Positions 1-5,898 of a DNA stretch of 6,536 bases are shown here, one piece after another. Each line of letters starts with the position of its first letter. Position 1 is the stretch's first letter. Source of the DNA: a bacterium UBP12_UBA5184 (GTDB lineage: Bacteria > Vulcanimicrobiota > Vulcanimicrobiia > Vulcanimicrobiales > Vulcanimicrobiaceae); assembly GCA_002413145.1 (NCBI GenBank), contig DHWK01000149.1, forward strand, positions 26,280 through 32,815. The letters run 5' to 3'. A program made the position numbers and the translations under genes. The notes under the pieces were generated by a model. That model was given only the letters and a program-made list of their open reading frames with translations, had not been told where the DNA came from and ran no database searches.

Positions 1-617
1 TCTCGTATATGGGCCGCTCGACGATCGCGGCCGCATTGGCCTTGCGCGCGCGCGGTCACGGCAACGTGGTCTCGGTCGATCCGCACGCACCGACGGGAAA
101 GGCGAGTTATGCGGCCGAACACGGTTGGCGCGAAACCTTCGCCGAATTCACGGCAAACGTTGCGCGCGCCGGCGTCTCCGGCTTCGTTCTGCCGGTGCGC
201 GCGACATCGGAAGAAGCCCGCGCCGCCTACGACGGCGTTCCGATCGACGTCCTCTTCATCGACGGATCGCACGACGAAGAGGACGTGCGCTTCGATAGCG
301 TTGCGTGGCTGCCGTTGCTGGCCGACCGAGCGGTCGTCGCGTACAACGATCCGTACGCCCCCGGGGTCAATCGCGTCATCCGCGAGGAGCTGCGTTCGCC
401 GAACTTCTCGATCTCGAATCTACGCCACGTCAACAACACGCTGTTCGCCGACGTGCGCAAGGGCGCGCGCTCGAAGCCCGCCGAACTGCTTGCGCTCTCG
501 GCATATGCGTACGTCGAGCGGCAGCGTTTCAAACTCTGGAAGCTCGCCCTGCGTTCGCTCTTCGCGGCGCTCGGCGTCGTCTATCGCGAGAGGAAGACAG
601 TTCCTATGGAATCGTGA
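1..617 (+). CDS. Class I SAM-dependent methyltransferase (Methyltransf_24-like), 5' end missing
   Basis: Partial gene entering from the left edge; the first whole codon is at base 3. The frame begins inside the glycine-rich SAM-binding motif I (S-Y-M-G-R-S-T, bases 3-23), which normally follows a strand ending in E-x-G. The ATG at 9 is therefore an internal Met, not the start. Counting from that Met, V-S-V-D-P (residues 21-25) fits the acidic end of strand 2, which holds the SAM ribose. V-L-F-I-D-G-S-H (81-88) is the signature of this family, followed by a strand and an N-D-P turn (residues 113-115). These features are seen directly; the family assignment is by recognition. The substrate is unknown; relatives methylate sugars or small molecules and often sit in polysaccharide clusters. 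The last 60 or so residues form a basic tail without recognised motifs. It is followed by a 96-base gap before the hydrolase, so co-transcription is uncertain. Confidence 0.82.
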   Translation, partial: SYMGRSTIAAALALRARGHGNVVSVDPHAPTGKASYAAEHGWRETFAEFTANVARAGVSGFVLPVRATSEEARAAYDGVPIDVLFIDGSHDEEDVRFDSVAWLPLLADRAVVAYNDPYAPGVNRVIREELRSPNFSISNLRHVNNTLFADVRKGARSKPAELLALSAYAYVERQRFKLWKLALRSLFAALGVVYRERKTVPMES

Positions 618-704
618 GGCCCGCGTCGAAATGACGCCGGCCGTTTCTTCAAGGCGCCGCGGTCTTCCGTGCCGGCGGCACGCATCATAACTAAGCTTCC
701 AAAG

Positions 705-713
705 GTTCCCAAC
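705..713 (+). promoter_or_regulatory. Ribosome-binding region of the hydrolase gene
   Basis: The A-A-A-G-G run sits just ahead of these bases (about 701-705), and the eight bases up to 713 are the spacer to the ATG at 714. This is what favours 714 over the GTG at 669. It is a moderate, not a strong, Shine-Dalgarno match. Confidence 0.4.
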
Positions 714-1628
714 ATGGCCGATTTGACCGATCCGACCCGTGCGACGAATCCGGCGCTCAAGCGCCGCTCGTTCGTCGGCCTCTCCGCCGGCGTCGCAACC
801 CTCGCCGGCCCGGCATCGGCGCTCGCCGCGGACGCGTTCGATCTGGGAAAACCGCATCCGGCGATCGTCCCAGAGGACGATCCCGCCCTCGTCGTTGCGA
901 AGCCCGCGCTCCAGTCGAGCCCCGGCCGCACGATCGAGAGTTACTACGCCGCGCCGAAGGACGCGAGCGGCGCGCCGGGGGTCGTCGTCGTGATGGCCGC
1001 GTGGGGCGTCGATGCGCAGCTTCGCGATACCGTTCGACGCCTTGCAAAAGCCGGATACCGCACGATCGCGCCAAATCTTTATAGCGGACTCGGCGCCCCG
1101 AGCGGCGACAACGCGGAAAGTTTCGAACCGTTTCGACCGCTGCTGGGAAAGCTCGCCGACGATACCATCGATGCCGATCTTGCGGCAGGAGCCGCATATC
1201 TGCGCAGTACTCCGGGTGCGGGCGACCGCAAGGTCGGCGTCACCGGTTTCTGCATGGACGGCAGCATCACGCTGCGCCAGGCGATCGACCATCCCGAACT
1301 CTACGCCGCCGTCGCGGTTTTCTACGGTAAGGTGCGTTACGGCACGACCGACAACAACGGGACGATCACGCCGATCGCCCTCGCTTACGCCGACGAAATA
1401 AAGACGCCCTTGCTCGGATCGTGGGGAGCGCGCGACACCAGCATCCTCGGCGACGACGTGCGCGCGCTCGACCGCCGTTTGGCGGAGTCGAAGAAACCCC
1501 ACGACTTCAAGATCTACGAAAGCGCGGGCCACGGTTTCTTCGACGACACGCGGAACTCGTACGACCCCATCGCCGCCGATGATGCCTGGAAGAGAACGCT
1601 CGCCTGGTTTCGTCGCTACCTGCACTAA
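714..1628 (+). CDS. Tat-exported dienelactone hydrolase-like alpha/beta hydrolase
   Basis: A 304-residue protein. The N-terminus has a twin-arginine signal (K-R-R-S-F-V-G, R17-R18), a hydrophobic stretch (about 21-37) and likely signal peptidase sites after A36 or A39, so export to the periplasm or cell exterior is inferred. The mature part is a dienelactone hydrolase (DLH) fold: strand and W-G-V-D turn (91-100), nucleophile elbow G-F-C-M-D-G with C180, Asp D241 in G-A-R-D, and His H273 in A-G-H-G-F-F. Family members hydrolyse dienelactones or other esters with a Cys-Asp-His triad; the real substrate is unknown. Two positions differ from classical DLH: the Q-E-I/W segment is A-A-W (95-97), losing the Glu that activates the Cys, and the residue two after C180 is Asp, not Gly. 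I chose the ATG at 714 because A-A-A-G-G lies eight bases upstream and the Tat signal then sits normally; a GTG at 669 is open but lies in a hairpin. Confidence 0.88.
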   Translation: MADLTDPTRATNPALKRRSFVGLSAGVATLAGPASALAADAFDLGKPHPAIVPEDDPALVVAKPALQSSPGRTIESYYAAPKDASGAPGVVVVMAAWGVDAQLRDTVRRLAKAGYRTIAPNLYSGLGAPSGDNAESFEPFRPLLGKLADDTIDADLAAGAAYLRSTPGAGDRKVGVTGFCMDGSITLRQAIDHPELYAAVAVFYGKVRYGTTDNNGTITPIALAYADEIKTPLLGSWGARDTSILGDDVRALDRRLAESKKPHDFKIYESAGHGFFDDTRNSYDPIAADDAWKRTLAWFRRYLH

Positions 1629-1656
1629 TTCGAAGAGAGATTGCGCGAACGATTCG

Positions 1657-2763
1657 ATGCCGCTGACCATCGTCCACTGCGCCGACGTGCACCTCGAGAC
1701 GACCTTCCCCGAGACGCGCGGCGGTGGGGGCCGGCGCAAGGCTCTAGCCGACGCGTTCGTGCGGATCGTCGACGAAGCGCTTCGGCGCGGCGCCGACGTC
1801 TTGACCATCGGCGGCGATCTCTACGAAAGCGAACGCGCCGGGCCGCAAACGTTCCGCTTTCTCGCCGAGCAATTTGCACGCTTCAGAAAACCGGTCTTCG
1901 TCGCCCCGGGCAATCACGATCCGTACGGTCCAGGCTCGCTGTTCGCGCGCAAAGACTTGCCGTCCAACGTTCGGATCTTCAACGAAGCGAGCTGGCGAGC
2001 TTACCCCTTAGCGGCCGAGGTGACGCTGTGGGGTTTCGGACATACGGCGGGCGACCCCGGTCGCCCGTTCGCGGAGGCGCGCTTCGAACGCAATGGAACG
2101 CAGATCGCGCTCGTGCACGGTAGCGACGAAGCCCGCTGCCCGCCGAAAAAACGCGTCACCGCCCCCTTCAATACGTCTGAAGTTGTGGCGTCGGGCGCGT
2201 CGCTGTTATTGACCGGCCACTACCATGGGGGCTACGTCGTCAGCCAGGGCGGAAAACCGGTGCTCGCCTATCCCGGTTCGCCCGAGCCGATCAAATTCGG
2301 AGAAGGCCCGGGTCACGGCGCGCTCGAGGTACGCGTCGACGGCGGCGCGATCGCCGTGCGGCCGATCCTCATCGCGCGAACGCGGATGGTCGACCTCGAC
2401 TGCGACCTCAGCGGTGTCGAGCACGAACATGGCGCCTTCGAGCGGATTCGGCCGGTCCTCGCCGACTACGGCCTGGACGACTTCGTCCGCCTACGCTTGA
2501 CCGGCAACGTCGCGGAGGGGACGCGCATCGACCGCGCCCTGATCGAAGAGCGTCTGGGAGCGGCGCTCGGTTCGCTTGAAGTGAACGACGAGACCCACAG
2601 CTTCGACCTCGCTTCGATCGCGCGCGAGCCGACCGTTCGCGGCCACGTCGTGCGCGATCTCTTGGCGCTCCGCCGCGAGAGCGACGGGGACGCGGCGCGC
2701 GACGCCGAGTGGGGCCTGCGTTACGCCGTGGCGGCGTTCGAGGGAACGGAGATCGCGCCGTGA
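1657..2763 (+). CDS. SbcD/YhaO-like metallophosphoesterase, DNA repair exonuclease subunit
   Basis: A 368-residue protein carrying the full calcineurin-like phosphoesterase set: D10-x-H12, G-G-D (D54), G-N-H-D (N86-H87-D88), H154 in V-H-G-S, and G-H-Y-H (H188, H190). These residues bind the two metal ions, usually Mn2+, that cleave DNA phosphodiesters in the SbcD/Mre11 family. The remaining part (about 230-368) is the less conserved capping and partner-binding region. The gene runs directly into a SMC-like ATPase with a four-base overlap, the standard nuclease-ATPase pairing in the cytoplasm, probably for processing DNA ends or hairpins. The start at 1657 gives the family's usual opening with D-x-H at residues 10-12; the frame is open back to 1579, but no start there suits the fold, and no clear ribosome-binding site precedes 1657. 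YhaO is a closer fit than classical SbcD given the partner, but this is by resemblance only. Confidence 0.88.
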   Translation: MPLTIVHCADVHLETTFPETRGGGGRRKALADAFVRIVDEALRRGADVLTIGGDLYESERAGPQTFRFLAEQFARFRKPVFVAPGNHDPYGPGSLFARKDLPSNVRIFNEASWRAYPLAAEVTLWGFGHTAGDPGRPFAEARFERNGTQIALVHGSDEARCPPKKRVTAPFNTSEVVASGASLLLTGHYHGGYVVSQGGKPVLAYPGSPEPIKFGEGPGHGALEVRVDGGAIAVRPILIARTRMVDLDCDLSGVEHEHGAFERIRPVLADYGLDDFVRLRLTGNVAEGTRIDRALIEERLGAALGSLEVNDETHSFDLASIAREPTVRGHVVRDLLALRRESDGDAARDAEWGLRYAVAAFEGTEIAP

Positions 2764-3995
2764 AGCTGCACGAGCTGCGGGTCGAAGGTTTCGGCAAACT
2801 CATCGACCGGACGTTTGAATTCCATCCGGACGTGAACGTGGTTTGGGGTCCCAACGAGGGCGGCAAGTCGACCTTGAGCGCGGCGTTGGTGGCGACGCTC
2901 TTCGGCGTGGGACGCAAGGAATCGCGCGAAGCATGGCGACCGTGGAGCGGGACGCGCTATGCGGCGGCGCTGCGCTATTCGCTCGACGACGGTCGCAGCT
3001 TCGAGGTGCAGCGTGACTTCTCAGATCCTAAGAGCGCGCGCGTCTACGATGAAAACGGCAACGACGTCTCGGCCGAGCTGGCGATCGACAGGACCGTCAA
3101 TCCAGGCCAAGTGCACCTGGGATTTCCGGTCGACGTGTTTCTCAACGCCGCCTGTCTGACGCAAGGCGCCGCCCACATCGACGGCGCCCGCGCCGAGCGC
3201 ATCAGCACGGCGCTGGCGCACGCGCTCGACGGCGGCCCCCGTGAGGACGCCGCGCTCGGCGCGCTCCGCCGGCTCGACGAAGCGCTCGCAAATCACGTCG
3301 GCACGAAGCGCGCCACGGTCAATGCGCCGCTGCGCCACCTCTGCGAACAGATCGAGGCCGCCCAAAAACGTGCCGACGACGTGCGCGCAAAACTGCGGGC
3401 GCTCGACGACTTGCGCGAGCGGCGCGAGCGGCAAATTCGGCGCGCGGCGGAATTCGAACACGCGCTCGCCGAGCACGATCGCCGGGCACGTTCGCTGCGC
3501 GCCGCGTCGTTGCGCTCGCGGCTCGAAGCCCTGCACGAGATTCGCGACGATAGGGCCGCGCTGAACGTTCAGCGCGTGCGGTACGACGACGTTGAGGATT
3601 ACACGCCGGGGAAATTGCCCGAGGTCGAGGCGCGCTATCGGACCTGGCAGACGAGCGAGGCGCTAGCCGTATCGGCGCGCGAGACTGCCGGCGAGACCGG
3701 GCTGACGACGGCGCTCGAGGACGAGCTGGCCGAACGGATGCGCGACGGCGGTTCGCTCGGCGAAACGCAATTCGCCGCCGTTCAGGAAGCGGTCGCCGAG
3801 GCGGCCGATGCTCGCATCAAAGCTACGTTTGCAGCGGCGCAAGTTCAGGGCTCGCGGCGTTCGGTCGACGGCGGCAACGAGTTCTTCGGCGCGATGTTCG
3901 CGGCCGGCGCGCTTTTCGCAGTCCTTGCGGTCGTCCTGGCGATCTTCCACCAATGGGCCTCGCTGCTCGGCGCGATCGTCGCGGTGCCGCTATAG
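2760..3995 (+). CDS. YhaN/SbcC-like AAA ATPase, 3' part lost at junction
   Basis: Starts at GTG 2760, overlapping the nuclease stop (GTGA, 2760-2763), with G-G-A-G upstream; translational coupling is likely. The N-terminal ATPase half shows a Walker A motif G-P-N-E-G-G-K-S-T at residues 30-38 and a probable Q-loop, L-T-Q-G, at 133-136. Then comes a long charged, Arg/Glu/Ala-rich coiled coil (roughly 165-265) and a second helical stretch to about 365. From about 375 a strongly hydrophobic segment begins (F-F-G-A-M-F onward), like the membrane or hinge hairpin of YhaN-type proteins. In full proteins a second coiled coil and the C-terminal lobe with signature, Walker B and D-loop would follow; they are absent. 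The TAG at 3993-3995 is probably not the native stop: the frame leaves the gene at the junction near 3972-3990. As it stands the product could not form a complete ATP site. This is a partial gene, not proven to be a pseudogene. Confidence 0.85.
   Translation: MKLHELRVEGFGKLIDRTFEFHPDVNVVWGPNEGGKSTLSAALVATLFGVGRKESREAWRPWSGTRYAAALRYSLDDGRSFEVQRDFSDPKSARVYDENGNDVSAELAIDRTVNPGQVHLGFPVDVFLNAACLTQGAAHIDGARAERISTALAHALDGGPREDAALGALRRLDEALANHVGTKRATVNAPLRHLCEQIEAAQKRADDVRAKLRALDDLRERRERQIRRAAEFEHALAEHDRRARSLRAASLRSRLEALHEIRDDRAALNVQRVRYDDVEDYTPGKLPEVEARYRTWQTSEALAVSARETAGETGLTTALEDELAERMRDGGSLGETQFAAVQEAVAEAADARIKATFAAAQVQGSRRSVDGGNEFFGAMFAAGALFAVLAVVLAIFHQWASLLGAIVAVPL
3972..3994. other. Chimeric junction between two unrelated sequence stretches
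   Basis: On the + strand an ATPase gene continues up to these bases and then stops with its C-terminal half missing. On the - strand a secreted protein gene starting at 4108 reads normally to about here (Y39-S-G-T-A-T-I45, bases 3974-3994) and then turns into the antisense of the ATPase. Both genes lose their remainder at one point. The bases fit either reading (G-A-I-V-A-V in the ATPase, S-G-T-A-T-I in the secreted protein), so they may be a short stretch of shared sequence through which two molecules, or two assembly contigs, were joined. Confidence 0.65.
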
Positions 3996-4108
3996 GACGA
4001 CCCGTCGGCGTTGGTGCCCGCTACCCGATACTGGCCGCCGACCATCTGCGCCGCGGCGGAGGTGCCGGCAAGTACGAGGGCGAGAACCCCGATGACAGGT
4101 GCGCGCAT
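3974..4108 (-). CDS. Small secreted protein, N-terminal fragment cut at junction
   Basis: Reading leftwards from an ATG at 4106-4108, with A-G-G-G-A-G nine bases upstream. The product opens with a signal peptide: hydrophobic core about residues 4-15, then T-S-A-A-A-Q with cleavage likely after A20. Then comes a short mature part, Q-M-V-G-G-Q-Y-R-V (21-29), N-A-D-G-S-S-Y-S-G-T-A (33-43). I recall similar short exported proteins in Rhodospirillales/Acetobacterales, sometimes labelled fibronectin-binding-like, usually over 100 residues. No function is established. After about I45 the frame continues to 3845 but only as the antisense of the ATPase, so those residues are not real. The gene lies 59 bases downstream of tRNA-Leu on the same strand. 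Broken by the junction rather than by an internal mutation. Confidence 0.6.
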
Positions 4109-4167
4109 GGCCGGCCGCTCCCTATTAATTTGGCGAATGAGGCTGATGGAACCGGCCGGCAGGCGGA

Positions 4168-4254
4168 TGGTGCGGTCGAGAAGACTCGAACTTCCACGGA
4201 GTTTCCCCCACAGCGACCTCAACGCTGCGCGTCTACCAGTTCCGCCACGACCGC
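4168..4254 (-). tRNA. tRNA-Leu, anticodon GAG, CCA encoded
   Basis: The - strand folds into an 87-base class II tRNA. The acceptor stem G-C-G-G-T-C-G (4254-4248) pairs with C-G-A-C-C-G-C (4178-4172). The anticodon stem C-A-G-C-G/C-G-C-T-G encloses the loop T-T-G-A-G-G-T, giving anticodon GAG (4220-4218), which reads CUC and CUU leucine codons. A long variable arm of about 15 bases is typical of tRNA-Leu. The T arm has the T-T-C-G-A-G-T loop and a five-pair stem with one G-T wobble. Discriminator A is at 4171 and CCA at 4170-4168. It lies divergent to lipB. Confidence 0.95.
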
Positions 4255-4265
4255 ACGCCGCGAAT

Positions 4266-4316
4266 ACCCCGCTTGGGGTGGGGCGCGTGCTTAGCAAATA
4301 CGCGGTACCATATCAA
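4266..4316 (-). promoter_or_regulatory. Possible tRNA-Leu promoter and leader hairpin
   Basis: On the - strand, T-T-G-A-T-A (4316-4311) matches a -35 box in five of six bases. At 17 bases spacing lies T-A-A-G-C-A (4293-4288), a poor -10. The predicted leader contains a small hairpin, A-C-C-C-C with loop and G-G-G-G-T (4266-4279), before the tRNA begins at 4254. The -35 match is decent and the -10 is weak, so this is only a candidate. Confidence 0.25.
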
Positions 4317-4320
4317 GCGC

Positions 4321-4362
4321 GATGGCCCCGAAGATCGGCGTGATGGTCCCGGAGATCGGTAT
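4321..4362 (+). repeat. 21-base imperfect tandem repeat at the lipB start
   Basis: Bases 4321-4341 and 4342-4362 are two copies of a 21-base unit, starting G-A-T-G-G-[C/T]-C-C-C-G and matching at 17 of 21 positions by eye. In the lipB frame they spell M-A-P-K-I-G-V and M-V-P-E-I-G-M. The copies hold two alternative start codons and the Shine-Dalgarno of a third, so copy number could alter where translation begins. Confidence 0.6.
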
Positions 4363-5068
4363 GCGGGCGGAGGAAATCGAGTGGCGCTGCGGCGATGCCC
4401 CGGTGCCGTACGATACGGCGGTCGAGGCGATGGAGCGCCGGGTCGCGGCGATCCGCGATGGTCAGGCGCCCGAACTCGTGTGGCTCCTCGAACACCCCCC
4501 GCTCTACACCGCCGGCACCAGCGCGCTCCCCGAGGACCTGCTCGATCCGGATCGCCTGCCGGTCTACCGGAGCGGCCGCGGCGGCCAGTACACCTATCAC
4601 GGCCCGGGTCAGCGCATCGCCTATGTGCTGCTCGATCTGGATAGGCGAGGCCGCGATCTGCGCTGCCACGTCTGGCGCCTCGAAGAATGGATCATCTGGA
4701 CGCTGGCGCGCTTCGCCGTCGTCGGCGACGGGCGCGACGGGCGGATCGGGGTGTGGATCGCCGGGCGTGACGGAAAGGACGACAAGATCGCCGCAATTGG
4801 CGTCCGCGTGCGCCACTGGGTCACTTATCACGGCGTCGCGCTCAACCTCGCTCCCGACCTCGATCATTACCGCGGCATCGTCCCCTGCGGCATCGCCCCC
4901 GAAAGCTCCGGGCACGGCGTCACCTCGCTCGCCCGGCTCGGCATCACCGCATCGATGGCCGAAATCGACCTGGCCCTGCGCGCCACCTTCGACAGGGTGT
5001 TCGGTGAAACTGCGGCGTGCGCCCCAGCAATCCTCGCCGACACTATTGCGAGGCGGCCCAGCTCTTGA
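4361..5068 (+). CDS. lipB: LipB, octanoyl-ACP:protein N-octanoyltransferase
   Basis: Transfers octanoyl groups from acyl carrier protein to the lipoyl-domain lysine of 2-oxoacid dehydrogenases and the glycine cleavage H protein, the first step of endogenous lipoate synthesis in the cytoplasm; LipA then inserts sulfur. The signatures are all visible. Numbered from the upstream ATG at 4322, they are the substrate-loop motif R-G-G-Q-Y-T-Y-H-G-P-G-Q (86-97), the catalytic Lys K155 in D-D-K-I-A-A-I-G-V-R, the T-Y-H-G-V-A-L-N strand (168-175), and the catalytic Cys C189 in G-I-V-P-C-G-I. Length from 4361 is 235 residues, normal for the family. I chose 4361 because G-G-A-G lies six bases upstream; ATGs at 4322 and 4343 are in frame but lack one and fall in a tandem repeat. 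It is divergent to tRNA-Leu and 31 bases ahead of hicA. No lipA is in the window. Confidence 0.95.
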   Translation: MRAEEIEWRCGDAPVPYDTAVEAMERRVAAIRDGQAPELVWLLEHPPLYTAGTSALPEDLLDPDRLPVYRSGRGGQYTYHGPGQRIAYVLLDLDRRGRDLRCHVWRLEEWIIWTLARFAVVGDGRDGRIGVWIAGRDGKDDKIAAIGVRVRHWVTYHGVALNLAPDLDHYRGIVPCGIAPESSGHGVTSLARLGITASMAEIDLALRATFDRVFGETAACAPAILADTIARRPSS

Positions 5069-5093
5069 TCATCGGACAAAACTGTCCGACATT
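5065..5093 (+). promoter_or_regulatory. Candidate hicAB promoter
   Basis: T-T-G-A-T-C (5065-5070) resembles a -35 box and lies 17 bases from G-A-C-A-T-T (5088-5093), a weak -10. The start point would then fall about at the hicA ATG (5100), giving a nearly leaderless message. That agrees with the lack of a usable ribosome-binding site there. The operator palindrome fills the spacer, a common arrangement for autorepressed toxin-antitoxin operons. Confidence 0.35.
5072..5089. promoter_or_regulatory. Inverted repeat, likely HicB operator
   Basis: TCGGACA, four bases, then TGTCCGA: a perfect 7-bp inverted repeat ending 10 bases before the hicA start. HicB-type antitoxins with a C-terminal DNA-binding domain bind such palindromes as dimers and repress their own operon. 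The location between the candidate -35 and -10 fits that role. The repeat is seen directly; the binding is inferred. Confidence 0.55.
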
Positions 5094-5099
5094 AGGTCG

Positions 5100-5306
5100 A
5101 TGAAACCGGCCGAGCTTTTGCGGCGCTTGCGTCGGCTGGCTACGGAGCGCGGTCTGGATTTCGAGATGTCAGAGGGCAAGAACCACACGAAGGTCAGGCT
5201 TGCCGGCCGGCGCTCGGTCGTAGGGCGACATTCGGCGGACCTGAAGACCGGTACCTTGTATGGCATCTTGAAGCAGCTCGGGCTAAAGCCTGAGGACATG
5301 GAATAG
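5100..5306 (+). CDS. hicA: HicA-like mRNA interferase toxin
   Basis: A 68-residue basic protein with the HicA pattern. An N-terminal helix M-K-P-A-E-L-L-R-R-L is followed by a strand region E-G-K-N-H-T-K-V-R-L (25-34) holding the candidate catalytic His H29. Then come a charged strand R-R-S-V-V-G-R-H and the C-terminal helix after K-T-G-T-L-Y-G-I-L-K-Q-L-G-L (49-62), the most conserved part of the family. HicA proteins are double-stranded-RNA-binding-fold ribonucleases that cut mRNA and stop growth until bound by HicB. The usual G-S-H is K-N-H here; His is kept, so activity is plausible. The ATG at 5100 has only A-G-G three bases upstream, too close for a standard site. It lies 31 bases after lipB and five before hicB, the normal toxin-first order. 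Confidence 0.8.
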   Translation: MKPAELLRRLRRLATERGLDFEMSEGKNHTKVRLAGRRSVVGRHSADLKTGTLYGILKQLGLKPEDME

Positions 5307-5311
5307 TCGAA

Positions 5312-5737
5312 ATGCATTACGCATATCCCTTCGAGTTGCTCGCGCAGCCAGAGGGCGGCTTCACCGTCACCTTTCCGGATGTGCCGGAGGCGATCACGCA
5401 AGGCGATACCGAGGACGATGCGGCGGCGATGGCGGAGGATGCGCTCGTGACAGCGCTTTCCTTCTACACCGACAGCGCCGAACTTCTGCCGCGCCCCTCC
5501 CCGGCTAACGGTCGCCCGCTCGCTTATGTGCCCCCGCTCGTTGCCGCCAAGCTGGCGCTGCATGACGCCATGCTCGTGGCCGGGGTCTCGAATGTCGCTC
5601 TGGCGCGGCGCCTCGGCACGGACGAAAAAACGGTGCGACGCCTTCGAGATCCGCTTCACCAGAGCAGGATCAATCAGGTTGATGCCGCGCTGAGGGTGCT
5701 CGGCAAACGGATGGGCATCGTGATCGAGGCCGCGTAA
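5312..5737 (+). CDS. hicB: HicB-like antitoxin with C-terminal DNA-binding domain
   Basis: A 141-residue partner of the preceding toxin gene. The N-terminal half is the partly degraded RNase-H-like HicB fold: Y-P-F-E-L-L, G-G-F-T-V-T-F-P-D-V-P-E-A-I-T (15-29), then T-E-D-D-A-A-A-M-A-E-D-A-L (33-45). It covers the toxin's active site. The C-terminal half (about 78-135) has a helix-turn-helix look, with A-L-A-R-R-L-G-T-D-E-K-T-V-R-R-L (96-111), so it can act as autorepressor at the inverted repeat before hicA. The start at 5312 is five bases after the hicA stop, with a weak G-G-A-A eight bases upstream; coupled translation is likely. Length and two-domain layout match the HTH class of HicB. Confidence 0.88.
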   Translation: MHYAYPFELLAQPEGGFTVTFPDVPEAITQGDTEDDAAAMAEDALVTALSFYTDSAELLPRPSPANGRPLAYVPPLVAAKLALHDAMLVAGVSNVALARRLGTDEKTVRRLRDPLHQSRINQVDAALRVLGKRMGIVIEAA

Positions 5738-5740
5738 AAC

Positions 5741-5790
5741 GTGGCGGATCGCTCAGCGCTTTGTTTCTCAGCTCTCGCGCTACGCGCCAC
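5741..5790. terminator. Nested hairpin after hicB, possible terminator
   Basis: G-T-G-G-C-G (5741-5746) pairs with C-G-C-C-A-C (5785-5790), enclosing A-G-C-G-C (5755-5759) with G-C-G-C-T (5777-5781). It begins four bases after the hicB stop, where a terminator would be expected. No T-run follows on the + strand; on the - strand the hairpin is followed by G-T-T-T-T-A, but I see no - strand gene ending there. The rest of the 161-base gap to 5898 holds no gene I can support. Confidence 0.25.
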
Positions 5791-5898
5791 CTTCTACATG
5801 GCGTTCGGCGGATTCGCCGTCTGCTCATAGGATTGATTGTAACCGAATGGCTGGGCGGGTATCGTTCCCTCCACAATTCCTGAACGAAAAAAGGCGCT

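Noticed and set aside
669..713. GTG at 669 as an upstream start for the hydrolase.
   Set aside because: It lies in a small hairpin (G-T-G-C-C, three bases, G-G-C-A-C; 669-681), lacks a clear ribosome-binding site, and would put 15 extra residues before a normal Tat signal that already starts at 714.
420..1808. A 462-codon open frame on the - strand across the hydrolase gene.
   Set aside because: It is the antisense of genes with clear motifs, spans two gene boundaries, is very Arg-rich and has no recognisable domain. Long antisense frames are expected in DNA this rich in GC.
3845..3973. Continuation of the - strand secreted-protein frame to a stop near 3845.
   Set aside because: These codons are exactly the antisense of the ATPase coiled coil and membrane segment, so the apparent C-terminus is a product of the junction.
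4313..4915. A 200-codon open frame on the - strand across lipB.
   Set aside because: It is the shadow of lipB, whose catalytic motifs are intact on the + strand, and shows no domain of its own.
4395..5099. A + strand open frame overlapping lipB and ending with hicA.
   Set aside because: Only the last 68 codons, from 5100, show protein-family features; the rest is lipB read in another frame and is not a fusion.
5800..5880. A faint resemblance to a tmRNA or tRNA 3' end (G-G-G-T-A-T-C-G-T-T-C-C-C, T-C-C-A-C-A) that might mark an integration site.
   Set aside because: There is no proper T arm, no acceptor-stem partner and no CCA, and no integrase or second copy of the sequence in the window. 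Chance similarity is likelier.
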